From Anaerolineae bacterium (GTDB taxonomy: Bacteria > Chloroflexota > Anaerolineae > Anaerolineales > Anaerolineaceae): a stretch of 58,140 nucleotides of DNA. Below the pieces are notes generated by a model. That model was not told the origin of the DNA. It did not search any database and saw nothing but the letters and a program-made list of their open reading frames with translations. Below are positions 15,824 to 25,581 of this stretch, in pieces. The stretch spans positions 1 through 58,140 of the forward strand of contig JABLWW010000006.1 in NCBI GenBank assembly GCA_013178295.1. Reading direction: 5' to 3'. Every line of letters begins with the position of its first letter. The stretch's first letter is position 1. The position numbers were made by a program, and so were the translations under genes.

Positions 15824-16756
15824 ATGCCAACAAGAGAACGCAAACTGGCTTTTGTACTGGGTGGGGGTGGCTCACATGGCGCTTCACAGGTGGGCGCGCT
15901 ACGCGCTCTGCTGGAGGCTGGCATTTACCCCGACATGATGGTGGGGACATCTATCGGCGCCGCCAATGCCGCCTATCTGGCTGTGCATGGGGTAACGCTG
16001 GAAAGTGTTGAGAGACTGACTCAGCTATGGCTGGATGCAATCGGTATTGATATTCTCCCGTCCAATTATCTGTGGTTAAGCTTGAGAACCCTGCTGGGGC
16101 GCCCTGAAGAAAGCTCAACCCAGCGCGTGCGCGAAATGCTTGTGCAGCACGGGATTGCGCCGCAAATCACTTTCGGGCAGATTCAAGGCGTGCAGCTTTT
16201 TGTGGTGGCTGCCGATTTGAACAGCAGCAATACCATTGTGTATGGAGTCAATCCCCAAGAATCTGTTCTCGAAGGCGTTCTGGCATCTACTGCCATCCCA
16301 CCCTGGATACGCCCGATCGAGACCAATGGCAGGTATCTGATCGATGGCGGGTTCACCAGCAACCTGCCTGTTGAGATTGCCATACGTATGGGGGCAGCTG
16401 AGATTATCGCCCTCGATTTGTCAGACCCTTACGGAGTCCGCGGGCAGGAGCATAAGACCAAACCCCTGATTTCCAAAGTGATTGACCTGGTGCTTTTGAG
16501 ACAGCGCGAGATCGAGCTGGCGCTGGCGGAGGCGCAAGGCGTGCCGGTGCTGGACGTCATCCTCTGTGAAGATCCCAACATCCCCATTTGGGATTTTAAC
16601 CACACCAAAGAAATGATCGCTTATGGGTATGCCACCATGAATAAGGCGATTCGGACACATCAAGCTGAAGCTCCAAAATGGTATCGCAAGGTGTTACCTT
16701 TTGGGCGCGCGCGGCAAAAGGTGGTCAGTGCAGTTGTGAATTGCGGCAAGGATTGA
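15824..16756 (+). CDS. Patatin-like phospholipase
   Basis: A 310-residue patatin-family lipase. The oxyanion loop is GGGGSHGASQVG (near residue 14), the nucleophile elbow is GTSIG (Ser about residue 44) and the catalytic Asp lies in YLIDGGFTSNLPVE. The Ser-Asp dyad is complete. There is no signal peptide, so action is probably on the inner leaflet or on cytosolic lipids. The start ATG 15824 has GGGAG eight bases upstream. It is the second gene of the TetR operon. It resembles the RssA/NTE branch; substrate unknown. Confidence 0.9.
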   Translation: MPTRERKLAFVLGGGGSHGASQVGALRALLEAGIYPDMMVGTSIGAANAAYLAVHGVTLESVERLTQLWLDAIGIDILPSNYLWLSLRTLLGRPEESSTQRVREMLVQHGIAPQITFGQIQGVQLFVVAADLNSSNTIVYGVNPQESVLEGVLASTAIPPWIRPIETNGRYLIDGGFTSNLPVEIAIRMGAAEIIALDLSDPYGVRGQEHKTKPLISKVIDLVLLRQREIELALAEAQGVPVLDVILCEDPNIPIWDFNHTKEMIAYGYATMNKAIRTHQAEAPKWYRKVLPFGRARQKVVSAVVNCGKD

Positions 16757-16767
16757 GGCCAGGTTAG

Positions 16768-17694
16768 CTAGCTGCCCGATTCTGGCATCTGCAGGGCGTC
16801 GCGGCAGAAAAAGATGATGAGGGCAACCAGCGCAAAGGCGCTTGAGCCAATCAGACCGGCAGGGGATGGGCCAAGGATGAGATTGGGATCGCCCTTAACA
16901 AAAAAGAGCGATACCCCGGCAATACCATTGATAGCACCGTGACCAATCACCGCTGGCCAAACTGATCCAGCTTTGATTGTTCCCCACCCCAAAAACGTCC
17001 CCAGCACCAGCGTAAACCACACCATCACGGGCACACCCAGCCATGGCGCGCCGGGATATGCCAGCCCATAATTGTGCCCCATGAGAATCACCGGCGCATG
17101 CCACAGACCCCAAATAATCCCCATCAGCAGGATGGCTTTTCTGCCGCCCAGTGGCATCAGTTTTGGCTGCAGATATGCTCGCCAGCCGAACTCCTCCCCA
17201 AAAACTGGCAGCGCATTGATCACTGGTGCAATGAGAACAGCCTGCAGGGACTGGGCAACGACGACCACCCATGGATTGAATTGCGGTACTGCCTGTCCTG
17301 TTTGCCTGGACATTGATTGAAAAAGCTCGCTGATTTTGCCAAGCTGCGGGTCAAAATGCTGCGGAAACAACAAAAAATAGACAGCCATCCCACCATAGGT
17401 GAGTATGGCAGGCGCGAGCCAGCAAATTACCCAGAAGAGCCAGCCGCGCCGCAGATGGGGGCGCAGATACACATCCTGCCAGCCCTCCCGGGTAATCAGA
17501 CGGGTCAATATGTGTGCCAGGGCAGGCGCGCCCATATACACGGTACTCAAGATCAATAATGCTACCGTGAGGCGAGGACTGCCCAGCGTCATGCTGTTTT
17601 GCAGTCCTCCAGTTAAGTAAATCACCAATCCGCCTGCCCAGGCAATCCCAAAGGCAAAGCCCAAAAAGACCCAGACGCGTTTTGTATCAACCAC
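16768..17694 (-). CDS. CPBP-family intramembrane metalloprotease (CAAX-like)
   Basis: A 308-residue protein with about eight hydrophobic segments. The ABI/CAAX motifs are present: EEFGWRAYL (motif 1, two Glu and Arg), GIIWGLWHAP (motif 2, His) and VIGHGAIN (His). These residues form the metal site. Bacterial members process small membrane or peptide substrates, including bacteriocin self-immunity. The start is GTG 17694, which overlaps by one base the stop codon of the dihydroorotate-dehydrogenase-like gene, so they are translationally coupled. Confidence 0.88.
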   Translation of the reverse strand: MVDTKRVWVFLGFAFGIAWAGGLVIYLTGGLQNSMTLGSPRLTVALLILSTVYMGAPALAHILTRLITREGWQDVYLRPHLRRGWLFWVICWLAPAILTYGGMAVYFLLFPQHFDPQLGKISELFQSMSRQTGQAVPQFNPWVVVVAQSLQAVLIAPVINALPVFGEEFGWRAYLQPKLMPLGGRKAILLMGIIWGLWHAPVILMGHNYGLAYPGAPWLGVPVMVWFTLVLGTFLGWGTIKAGSVWPAVIGHGAINGIAGVSLFFVKGDPNLILGPSPAGLIGSSAFALVALIIFFCRDALQMPESGS

Positions 17695-18701
17695 TATATT
17701 CTCAAACGGTTATCAAAGCTGCGCAAAGCTTTCATATAGTTAGCACGCTCAAACGCGGCGGGCTCTGCGACAGATTTCTGGCTCATGCTGCCGCGCATCT
17801 GCTCGATGGAGGTATATTCATATTCTTCCATCCATTTTTGCAGGTCGGCAAGCATCTCTGCTGCTTTTTCGCATCCATGCTGAATAAGTGCCGAGGCAGA
17901 CATAGCAACGTTTGCCCCTGCCATGACCGCTTTAATGATGTCTTTAGCAGTGTGCACACCGCTGGTGAGCGCCAGGTCAACATCCAGCCGTCCGTATAGA
18001 ATCGCGATCCAGCGCAATGGCAGGCGCAGATCGGAGGATGAACTCAGTTCCAGGTTGGCAACCACTTCCAATGCTTCAATGTCCAGGTCTGGCTGATAAA
18101 AACGATTGAAAAGCACCAGCCCGTCGGCGCCAGCTTTGACCAGCTTTTGCGCAAAATTTGGCAGAGCCGTAAAGTAGGGACTGAGTTTAACTGCCAACGG
18201 GATGTGGATTTCCTGCTTGAGGTCCTTAACAAGATCAACATAAGCCTCTTCAAGCTCGCGCGAGGTCAAATCAAGCTCAGTAGGCAGGTAATAGATATTG
18301 ATTTCCAGCGCGTCTGCTCCTGCCTGTTCCATCTTTTTGGCGTAGCTAATCCATCCGCCGCTGGAGACGCCGTTCAGGCTGGCAATAATGGGGATTTGCA
18401 CTGAGCTTTTCAGCTTTTGGATGAGATTCAAGTAATCTTCAGGGCCAACATTGTATTTCCCCAGATCGGGGAAGTATGTTATCGCCTCGGCATACGACTC
18501 GCTGCCACGGGTGAGAAAGTAATCCAGAGCGCGGCTTTCGTGAACAATTTGTTCTTCAAAAAGAGAGTACATGACCACAGCGCTGACTCCCGCATCTTCC
18601 AGTTTGCGGACCATGTCAACTTTTTTAGATAAGGGAGATGACGAAGCTACCAGTGGGTTTTTCAGTTTAAGACCAAGATATGTTGTGCTCAAATCAGGCA
18701 T
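17694..18701 (-). CDS. Dihydroorotate dehydrogenase-like flavoprotein
   Basis: A 335-residue TIM-barrel flavoprotein of the class 1 DHOD group. It starts [22 protein letters not shown], and contains [50 protein letters not shown] and the phosphate-binding [20 protein letters not shown]. The usual active-site Cys loop is not obvious. Proteins of this subtype often sit beside pyruvate:ferredoxin oxidoreductase genes, as here, and are probably not PyrD for pyrimidine synthesis; an electron-transfer role with ferredoxin is inference. The ATG at 18701 has AAGGAG. It reads on into the CPBP protease. Confidence 0.8.
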   Translation of the reverse strand: MPDLSTTYLGLKLKNPLVASSSPLSKKVDMVRKLEDAGVSAVVMYSLFEEQIVHESRALDYFLTRGSESYAEAITYFPDLGKYNVGPEDYLNLIQKLKSSVQIPIIASLNGVSSGGWISYAKKMEQAGADALEINIYYLPTELDLTSRELEEAYVDLVKDLKQEIHIPLAVKLSPYFTALPNFAQKLVKAGADGLVLFNRFYQPDLDIEALEVVANLELSSSSDLRLPLRWIAILYGRLDVDLALTSGVHTAKDIIKAVMAGANVAMSASALIQHGCEKAAEMLADLQKWMEEYEYTSIEQMRGSMSQKSVAEPAAFERANYMKALRSFDNRLRI

Positions 18702-18745
18702 GGTGTTTCTCCTTGTAATCGTTTTTCACATTCTATAAAAGTAAA

Positions 18746-18783
18746 GAAACCCTGCAAGCTTGGCAAACGCGTTGCAGGGTTTC
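18746..18783 (-). terminator. Terminator of the PFOR gene
   Basis: Perfect 12-base stem GAAACCCTGCAA/TTGCAGGGTTTC, followed on the minus strand by TTTACTTTTAT. It separates PFOR from the downstream DHOD-like gene. Confidence 0.8.
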
Positions 18784-18792
18784 CAGAATATT

Positions 18793-21700
18793 TTACTCGT
18801 CTTTGCCACTGCCAGTCTCGGCAGAAGCCATCTGGCGGTAACGCTCCAGCGTGCGGGCAACGTCCGCTGTGGCTTGACGCATCAGCATTTCGGCACGGGC
18901 TTCGTCACTCAGCGCCAGCATACGGTAGCGGGTTTCGTTGTAAGCGTACTCCTGCACCGGAATGGTGGGGTCTTTGCTGTCTAACTGGAATGGGTTCTTG
19001 TTTTGTTCTGCCAGGCGCGGGTCGTAGCGGAACAATGGCCAGATGCCACATTGCACCGCCAGCTTTTGCTGTTCAAGCCCTTTACGCATATCAATGCCGT
19101 GATTGATGCAGTGCGAGTAGGCAATGATCAGGGAAGGACCATCATAGGATTCTGCCTCGATGAAAGCCCGCAACGTCTGGGCATCGCTGGCGCCCATTGC
19201 CACGCGTGCCACGTACACATAGCCGTAGGACATGGCAATCAGCCCCAAGTCTTTTTTGGGAGTTCCCTTTCCGTTAGCGGCAAATTTCGCCACCGCGGCG
19301 CGCGGTGTGGATTTAGACGATTGCCCGCCCGTATTGGAATAGACCTCAGTATCCAGCACCAGCACGTTGACGTTGCGCCCCGAGGCGAGGACATGATCCA
19401 GACCGCCATAACCAATATCGTATGCCCATCCATCCCCGCCCACAATCCAGACACTTCTACGCGCCAGGTTATCTGCAATGCTCATCAACTGGGCTGCGCG
19501 CGGGTCTTTGATGCCTGCCAGTTTGCTCTTCAACTGGGTGATGCGCTGGCGTTGTGCCTGAATGCCCGCTTCACTGCTTTGATCGGCATGGATCAGTTGC
19601 TCAACCAATTCATCTCCCAGTTGGCTTGCAAGCGACCTGAGCAGCTCACAGGCAAATTCATGCTGTTTATCCAGCGTCAGACGCATCCCCAAACCAAATT
19701 CAGCATTATCTTCAAAGAGCGAATTTGACCAGGCGGGACCGCGCCCTTCGCGGTTATAAGTATATGGGGTGGTGGGCAGGTTGCCGCCGTAAATGGACGA
19801 GCAGCCTGTCGCGTTGGCAATAATTGCCCGATCGCCAAACAGCTGGGTCAACAGACGTACATAGGGCGTCTCACCACAGCCGCCGCACGCGCCCGAGAAC
19901 TCGAAGAGAGGCTGCAGCAGCGAAACGTTCTTGATGGTGTTTACCGGGAATGCCGTGCGGTCTGCCTCTGGTAGTGAGAGGAAGAAATTCCAATTCTCGC
20001 GTTCAGGCTCGCGCAGCGGCACCTGGTCTGCCATGTTGAGTGCCTTGCGTCCCGCCTGGCTTTTATCCTTTGCCGGGCAGGCTTCAACACAAAGCCCGCA
20101 ACCGGTGCAGTCCTCGGGGGCGATCTGGACGGTAAATTTACTACCCGGGAATTCCTTAAACTTTGCATCGGTAGATTTGAACATCTTGGGCGCCGAAGCC
20201 AGCAGGCTGGCGGGATAGACCTTCTGACGAATGGTGGCATGCGGGCAGACAAAGGCACATTTGCCGCACTGGATGCACAAATCCGGCTCCCAGACGGGGA
20301 TCTCAAGCGCAATGTTGCGCTTTTCCCACTGGGTTGTCCCGCTGGGGAATGTCCCATCTACGGGCAAAGCGCTGACGGGAACCTCATCGCCGCGGTAGGC
20401 AATCATGGGACCAAGGACTTTCTTGACAAACTCTGGGGCCTCCTCTGGAACAGGCGCTCGGCGGGTGATCTTGCTGGTAACTTTGTCTGGTACCTTAACT
20501 TCGTAAAGGTTCACCAGCGTGGAATCGACCGCTTCGAAGTTTTGCCTGACCACTGCTTCACCGCGCTTGCCGTAAGTTTTTTCAATGCTCTTCTTAATTT
20601 GGCGGATTGCTTCTTCGCGGGGCAAAACACCGCTGATGGCAAAGAAGCATGTCTGCATGATGGTATTGATACGGCTTCCCATGCCGGTCTGCTCAGCAAC
20701 ATCATAAGCGTTGATGATATAAAATCTCAGTTTCTTTTCAATCAGCGCGCTTTGTACCTCAATAGGCAAATGATCCCAGACCTGATCTGGCCCATAAATG
20801 CTATTCAGCAGAAAGACACCCCCCGGTTTGGCATATTGCAGCATATCCAGACGCTCGAGGAAGGTGAACTGGTGGCAGGCAACGAACGAAGCATCGCCAA
20901 TGCCGATCAGGTAAGGGGCGCGTATCGGGCGCGGCCCAAAGCGCAGGTGCGAAATGGTTACTGATCCAGATTTCTTGGAGTCATAGACAAAGTAGCCCTG
21001 ACCGTAATTGCCTGTTTCTTCGGCGATGATTTTGATGGAGTTTTTGTTGGCTCCAACGGTACCGTCTGCCCCCAGACCGAAAAAGACACACTGTACGGTG
21101 TCATCCGACATGATAGAAAATGCAGGGTCATAGTTCAGGCTGGTGTGAGTCACATCATCGTTGATGCCAACCGTGAAATGGTTTTTGGGCTGAGGTTTTT
21201 CCAGTTCTTGATAAACAGCCTTGACCATACCGGGGGTGAACTCTTTGGATGAAAGACCATACCGACCGCCAATCACGCGCGGCATGGTTTTGAGCGCACC
21301 GATGCCGTTGGTCAAACCTTCGTTCAGTGCAGTGATCACATCTTGATAGAGTGGTTCTCCGGCAGCGCCGGGTTCTTTGGTGCGGTCCAAAACGGCAATT
21401 GCTTTGACGGTGGGGGGCAAAACTTTGAGGAAATGTTCGACAGAGAATGGGCGGTACAGGCGCACGTTGATTGCACCGACCTTCTCACCTTTACCAGCCA
21501 GGTAGAGGGCTGTTTCCTCAACCGTCTCTGCTCCGGAGCCCATGCTGATAATCACGCGCTCCGCATCTGGGGCGCCTGCATATTCAAACAATTGATACTG
21601 ACGCCCACTGATTTTGGCAAAGCGGTTCATGGCTTCCACGACAATTTCTGGGCACTTCTGGTAGAAAGGATTGACCGTTTCACGTCCCTGAAAGTACACA

Positions 21701-22368
21701 TCCGGGTTCTGCGCTGTACCACGAATAAACGGGCGGTCTGGCGAGAGCGCCCGCGCCCGGTGGGCATCAATATCTGCCTGGTCAAGCATGGCGCGCATCT
21801 CGTCATCGGTAAGAAAATGATACGTATTGACCTCGCGCGAGGTTCGGAAGCCATCGAAGAAGTGCAGGAAGGGAACGCGCGATTTGAGCGTCGCTGCCTG
21901 AGCAATGATAGCCATGTCGTGCCCCTCCTGGACAGAGCGTGAGGCGATCATCGCAAATCCAGTGGCGCGACAAGCCATCACATCTGAATGATCGCCAAAG
22001 ATCGAAAGCGCATGGGTGGATAATGAACGCGCCGAGACATGAAAGACAGTGGATGTCAGCTCCCCGGCAATCTTGTACATGTTGGGAATCATGAGCAGCA
22101 ACCCTTGCGAAGCGGTAAAGGTTGTGGTCAGCGAACCGGTTTGCAGAGCACCGTGAACCGCGCCTGCGGCGCCTCCTTCGGACTGCAATTCGGTGACCAG
22201 CGGAACGGTTCCCCATAGATTGGGGATACGGGCGGCTGCCCACTCATCCGCGTCCTCGCCCATGCCTGAAGATGGGGTAATGGGATAAATGGCGATGACT
22301 TCACTCATCCGATAAGCTGCATGGGCAACAGCATCGTTGCCCTCAACTGTAGAAACTGTACTTGACAT
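18793..22368 (-). CDS. nifJ: Pyruvate:ferredoxin (flavodoxin) oxidoreductase
   Basis: A 1191-residue single-chain PFOR that interconverts pyruvate and acetyl-CoA plus CO2 with ferredoxin. The N-terminal domain has the pyruvate-binding YPITPSSGMGE. Two ferredoxin-type [4Fe-4S] motifs are in the middle: CIQCGKCAFVCP and CTGCGLCVEACP. The proximal-cluster Cys pair is in GACGGCGETPY, with later Cys, and the thiamine-diphosphate domain has GGDGWAYDIGYGGLDH and DTEVYSNTGGQ. Length matches the family. The ATG at 22368 has GGAGA. It marks an anaerobic energy metabolism. Confidence 0.97.
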   Translation of the reverse strand: MSSTVSTVEGNDAVAHAAYRMSEVIAIYPITPSSGMGEDADEWAAARIPNLWGTVPLVTELQSEGGAAGAVHGALQTGSLTTTFTASQGLLLMIPNMYKIAGELTSTVFHVSARSLSTHALSIFGDHSDVMACRATGFAMIASRSVQEGHDMAIIAQAATLKSRVPFLHFFDGFRTSREVNTYHFLTDDEMRAMLDQADIDAHRARALSPDRPFIRGTAQNPDVYFQGRETVNPFYQKCPEIVVEAMNRFAKISGRQYQLFEYAGAPDAERVIISMGSGAETVEETALYLAGKGEKVGAINVRLYRPFSVEHFLKVLPPTVKAIAVLDRTKEPGAAGEPLYQDVITALNEGLTNGIGALKTMPRVIGGRYGLSSKEFTPGMVKAVYQELEKPQPKNHFTVGINDDVTHTSLNYDPAFSIMSDDTVQCVFFGLGADGTVGANKNSIKIIAEETGNYGQGYFVYDSKKSGSVTISHLRFGPRPIRAPYLIGIGDASFVACHQFTFLERLDMLQYAKPGGVFLLNSIYGPDQVWDHLPIEVQSALIEKKLRFYIINAYDVAEQTGMGSRINTIMQTCFFAISGVLPREEAIRQIKKSIEKTYGKRGEAVVRQNFEAVDSTLVNLYEVKVPDKVTSKITRRAPVPEEAPEFVKKVLGPMIAYRGDEVPVSALPVDGTFPSGTTQWEKRNIALEIPVWEPDLCIQCGKCAFVCPHATIRQKVYPASLLASAPKMFKSTDAKFKEFPGSKFTVQIAPEDCTGCGLCVEACPAKDKSQAGRKALNMADQVPLREPERENWNFFLSLPEADRTAFPVNTIKNVSLLQPLFEFSGACGGCGETPYVRLLTQLFGDRAIIANATGCSSIYGGNLPTTPYTYNREGRGPAWSNSLFEDNAEFGLGMRLTLDKQHEFACELLRSLASQLGDELVEQLIHADQSSEAGIQAQRQRITQLKSKLAGIKDPRAAQLMSIADNLARRSVWIVGGDGWAYDIGYGGLDHVLASGRNVNVLVLDTEVYSNTGGQSSKSTPRAAVAKFAANGKGTPKKDLGLIAMSYGYVYVARVAMGASDAQTLRAFIEAESYDGPSLIIAYSHCINHGIDMRKGLEQQKLAVQCGIWPLFRYDPRLAEQNKNPFQLDSKDPTIPVQEYAYNETRYRMLALSDEARAEMLMRQATADVARTLERYRQMASAETGSGKDE

Positions 22369-22565
22369 TGGTTGTTCTCCGTAAATTGGTTTTGGTATCC
22401 AAGAAGAAAGGGGTATAACTGCCTGGATGGCAGCTGCATGGCATCATAGCAACAGCACTCGGTGTCCGATTTTAGCACAAAACCACCCTTTTTCGGTAGG
22501 TATATTGTTCATACAATTACCCGCAGGCTGTCATATCTTTGAGACGCGCCGGGGAGGTGGCATGG

Positions 22566-23090
22566 CTAAAGGTATTTCTTCAGCAGCAACAGTCCAGCCA
22601 GCGTTTTGCCATCGCGAATTGCCCCCTGAGTCACCATATCGTATGCCTGTGTGTAATGAATTTTTTCCACCTTGATAAACTCATCCGCATCCCCGCGCAA
22701 CGGGTCGGGGCGCAAGCCGGTTGCCAAAAAGAAGTGCATATACTCCGAAGAATATCCGGGAACAAGAAATATCTCGCCGATTTTTTCAATCTTCTCCGCA
22801 GCCATGCCTGTTTCTTCACGCAGTTCGCGCGCTGCGCACTGGGCTGGTTCCTCGTCTGCCTCCAGGGTGCCGGCTGGAAGCTCAAGCAGTTCTTGCTGGA
22901 CGGCAACGCGGAACTGACGCACAAAGAGGATATTGCCCGCGTGATCAACTGGTATCAGTGTGACCGCGCCGGGGTGAGAAACAAGCTCGTAAAAGACATG
23001 ACGGTCATCTGGTAAGCGGATTTGCACGCGCTCCAGGTTGAAAACGCGCCCGCGGTAGAGAATTTCGCGTCCCAGATACGCAAAACCCAT
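22566..23090 (-). CDS. Nudix hydrolase, ADP-ribose pyrophosphatase type
   Basis: A 174-residue Nudix protein. The Nudix box GTLEADEEPAQCAARELREETG is complete in its spacing (G-x5-E-x7-REUxEE-x-G form), and the preceding FVRQFRVAVQQELLELPAG block is typical of ADP-ribose pyrophosphatases (NudF/YqkG). It probably hydrolyses ADP-ribose or related sugar nucleotides. Its start overlaps the stop of the LysM lipoprotein gene (TGATG), giving translational coupling. The 197 bases downstream, up to PFOR, hold no gene that I can see. Confidence 0.9.
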   Translation of the reverse strand: MGFAYLGREILYRGRVFNLERVQIRLPDDRHVFYELVSHPGAVTLIPVDHAGNILFVRQFRVAVQQELLELPAGTLEADEEPAQCAARELREETGMAAEKIEKIGEIFLVPGYSSEYMHFFLATGLRPDPLRGDADEFIKVEKIHYTQAYDMVTQGAIRDGKTLAGLLLLKKYL

Positions 23091-23797
23091 CAGGGTATCT
23101 GCAGCACCTGCCCCACCCTCAACACGCTGCTGCTGTCCAGCCCGTTGGCAGCCAGAATCGCTTGAGGTTCAATATCTCCATAATAACATGCGACGGAGTA
23201 GATGTTATCACCCGGTCTGACAACATACTGCGCAGGGTGCGGGTGCCAGTAGCGCGTCCCATACGCCAGCGACCAGCTGCCGGTTTGGGGAATGCGCAGC
23301 ACGGTGCCTGCCAGCAGTCTGGAGTTCATGTTCAACCCATTGATGGCAAAGAACGCGTTGAGATCAAGGTCATAACGGCGTGCAATACAAATCGGCCATT
23401 CGCCGTACTGCAGGACATAGGTTAGCGGGCGGCTGGAAGCCGTCGGAAGAGGGGCTGCGGCGGCGGTTGGAAGCGTCGTATCTGACGGCGTTGGCGTAAC
23501 AGGGGGTGGTTCAGCGGTGGGGAGTTCCAATCCCTTGCCCTCTGCTTCAGAGGTTTCACTTGTTGGTGTAACGATTACTGCAGTTGGTGTGGGTTCACTG
23601 GTTAAAGCCATTGCGGTTTGTGTTGACAAAAATGGCGGCGGTAGCGCAGCCGGCATGGTGATAACGGGAATATTTCCCAAATCAGAGGTTGGTGTGGCGC
23701 TAAAGACAGGCGGCAGCGATGCCACCCGCACACAGGCAGGCAACGCGAATAAAAAAATAACCCACAGCAGTAAGAGGCAAGTATGTCTGTTTCTCAT
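23090..23797 (-). CDS. LysM-domain lipoprotein
   Basis: A 235-residue secreted protein. A basic N-terminus and hydrophobic core end at a lipobox (ALPAC), so it should be a membrane-anchored lipoprotein. A Thr/Pro/Ala-rich linker of about 100 residues follows. Two LysM domains come last, one beginning YVLQYGEWPICIARRY and one beginning YVVRPGDNIYSVACYY, both ending in VLRIPQ/VLQIP. LysM binds N-acetylglucosamine polymers, so the protein should sit at the cell wall or envelope. Start ATG 23797 is chosen for its GGAGG site. It is co-transcribed with the Nudix gene. Confidence 0.85.
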   Translation of the reverse strand: MRNRHTCLLLLWVIFLFALPACVRVASLPPVFSATPTSDLGNIPVITMPAALPPPFLSTQTAMALTSEPTPTAVIVTPTSETSEAEGKGLELPTAEPPPVTPTPSDTTLPTAAAAPLPTASSRPLTYVLQYGEWPICIARRYDLDLNAFFAINGLNMNSRLLAGTVLRIPQTGSWSLAYGTRYWHPHPAQYVVRPGDNIYSVACYYGDIEPQAILAANGLDSSSVLRVGQVLQIP

Positions 23798-23888
23798 GGA
23801 ACACTCCTCCTTCATCTGCAAGAACGCCAAGCTATCCCCGGATAAACCTTACCAGATTATATCATTTTTTTAACAAATACAACCAATT

Positions 23889-24809
23889 TCACATTGTTAT
23901 AGATACGCTTGCGCCTGAAGCAGAGGCCCTCAGAAAAAACGACCTTGCCGAAATCCCCGCATCTTGCAATGCCCTTAGCATGGCATCCGAAATCGCCATC
24001 GGCGCGGAGCCATCGGAAAATGCTACAAGCCCAGGTCCAGCGCCAGAAAGCGCCACAGCCGCCGCACCAGCGCGTTTTGCAGCCTGCAAAGCTGCCCGGC
24101 TGCCCGGGATGCGCTCAAGACGGTAAGGCTGGTGCAGACGATCATCCATGACTCTGGAAAGCAGCTCTAGGTCGCCAGCCCGCAAAGCCTCCACAACCAA
24201 AGTCGTCCGCCCCAGATTGAACACTGCATCAGCAAGCGGTAGTTTTTTGGGCAGAATGGTGCGTGCCGTTCGGGTGGAAAGGTCAAACGTGGGGACAACA
24301 ACCACTGCCAGTAAGGGGGGGACGTCAAAACGGCGTGTTGTGATTTCCTTCTCTGTGGTAACGGTGACGACCAGACCTCCCAGAAGAGCAGCCGAAATGT
24401 TGTCCGGGTGTCCCTCCATTTCACATCCCAAACGCAAAATTTGCTCATGGTTTAGCGGGCAACCCAGCAGGGCATTGGCGCCCAGCAAGCCAGCCAGAAC
24501 AGCAGAGGCGCTGGACCCCAAACCAGAGCTAAGCGGGATGCGGTTGTAACAGGAAATGCACAAGCCGCCGGAAATTTGTTGTTTTTGTGTTGCAAGGAGC
24601 TTTTGTGCTGCGCGGACAATCAGATTGCTCTCATCGCGCGGGAGTATCTCTTTTCCTTCCCCTTCGATGTGCACTTTTAATCGCTCCCCCTCAACGATAA
24701 AAGACACATCGTTCCACAGTTCCATTGCCATCCCCAGACAATCAAAGCCGGGCCCCAGATTAGCGGTGGTGGCAGGAACGCGTATGGCGACACAGCGCGG
24801 GCTTGGCAT
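23889..24809 (-). CDS. thrB: Homoserine kinase
   Basis: A 306-residue GHMP kinase for the penultimate step of threonine synthesis. The substrate motif PATTANLGPGFDCLG is at the N-terminus, the ATP loop is IPLSSGLGSSASA, and the third motif is VALSGAGPGLVAF. Length is normal. It lies 15 bases after osmC, but a TATAAT is placed seven bases before its ATG inside the end of that gene's spacer, so it may have its own leaderless transcript as well as readthrough. Confidence 0.95.
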   Translation of the reverse strand: MPSPRCVAIRVPATTANLGPGFDCLGMAMELWNDVSFIVEGERLKVHIEGEGKEILPRDESNLIVRAAQKLLATQKQQISGGLCISCYNRIPLSSGLGSSASAVLAGLLGANALLGCPLNHEQILRLGCEMEGHPDNISAALLGGLVVTVTTEKEITTRRFDVPPLLAVVVVPTFDLSTRTARTILPKKLPLADAVFNLGRTTLVVEALRAGDLELLSRVMDDRLHQPYRLERIPGSRAALQAAKRAGAAAVALSGAGPGLVAFSDGSAPMAISDAMLRALQDAGISARSFFLRASASGASVSITM

Positions 24810-24816
24810 GTGTGCG

Positions 24817-24822
24817 ATTATA
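24817..24822 (-). promoter_or_regulatory. -10 box for thrB, leaderless arrangement
   Basis: TATAAT on the minus strand ends seven bases before ATG 24809. There is no ribosome-binding site. The -35 region would lie inside osmC and is not clear. Confidence 0.5.
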
Positions 24823-24824
24823 AC

Positions 24825-25244
24825 TTAAAGAGAGGGATCTTCAGATAGAATTTCAAACTCCGTGTCAATCTGTGCCACACCGCGCAGGGTTGCTGAAACT
24901 GAGCAGTACTTTCCCTCAGAGAGTTCAATGGCTTGAGCAACGTCGCTCTCTGTTAATCCCTTGCCTTGCAGAGTATATTTGAGGTGAATTTTGCGAAATG
25001 TCCATGGCGGGTCAGCATCCTGCGTTGCCTCTGCCCGGATGATCAGTTGCGAAAGCGGTTTTCGCTTTTTTGCCAGAATTTCAACCACATCTACTGCCGT
25101 ACAGGATGCCAGCGCAACCAGCAGAAGCTCAGAGGGCTTCATGCCGACTCCCTCGTCTGGCGTAGAAATGACCACCGAGTGATTGGTTGAATCGGTGCCA
25201 ACAAATTTTTTACCGCCTATCCATTGAATCGTTGCTGTGCTCAT
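24825..25244 (-). CDS. OsmC-family protein
   Basis: A 139-residue OsmC/Ohr-fold protein. It has the usual MKPSELLLVALASCTAVDVV segment with one reactive-site Cys, and a second Cys later in LSEGKYCSVSATL. These are the two redox cysteines of peroxidase members (YhfA/OsmC branch). It should reduce organic hydroperoxides or handle sulfur species. It lies between the CsoR-like regulator (20 bases upstream) and thrB. AAGGA precedes ATG 25244. Confidence 0.88.
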   Translation of the reverse strand: MSTATIQWIGGKKFVGTDSTNHSVVISTPDEGVGMKPSELLLVALASCTAVDVVEILAKKRKPLSQLIIRAEATQDADPPWTFRKIHLKYTLQGKGLTESDVAQAIELSEGKYCSVSATLRGVAQIDTEFEILSEDPSL

Positions 25245-25264
25245 GGTTTTCCTTTCATACTGTG

Positions 25265-25543
25265 TCAGGGTGCTTTGCCAATCAACTGAATCAAATCTTT
25301 GACTAGCTCCTGGCGCTGAATTGGATTTTCTTCCCGCGAATTAAGCAGGCATTCCAGCGTATATTGCTCAATAAGTCCAAGGGTTACGCTTTGCAGTGCA
25401 GAACGAATGGCGGAAAGCTGCTGCAATATCTCGCGGCAGTCCCGCTGGTCATCCAGCATTGCCTGAACACCCCGTACCTGTCCCTCAATGCGCTTCAGGC
25501 GGTTCACCAGCTCTTTCTTTGCGTTTGGGTTTTCTATCTTCAT
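25265..25543 (-). CDS. CsoR/FrmR-family transcriptional repressor
   Basis: A 92-residue all-helical repressor (DUF156). The sequence ELVNRLKRIEGQVRGVQAML is diagnostic. Cys36 (RDCREIL) and Cys65 (LECLLN) are kept, but residue 61, the copper-binding His in CsoR, is Tyr. A Cys pair without the His is the pattern of CstR-type persulfide sensors rather than Cu(I) sensors. The start at 25543 follows GAGGT. Its neighbours are an FmdB-like protein and OsmC, and a palindrome at the operon promoter is a natural operator. Confidence 0.85.
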   Translation of the reverse strand: MKIENPNAKKELVNRLKRIEGQVRGVQAMLDDQRDCREILQQLSAIRSALQSVTLGLIEQYTLECLLNSREENPIQRQELVKDLIQLIGKAP

Positions 25544-25581
25544 TTTTACCTCGGTTGTCACGCAACCAAAACTCACCCAGC

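Noticed and set aside
22369-22565. Rex-type redox operator upstream of PFOR
   Set aside because: TTGTTCATACAA is present, but the spacing is shorter than the Rex consensus, and no clear promoter aligns with it.
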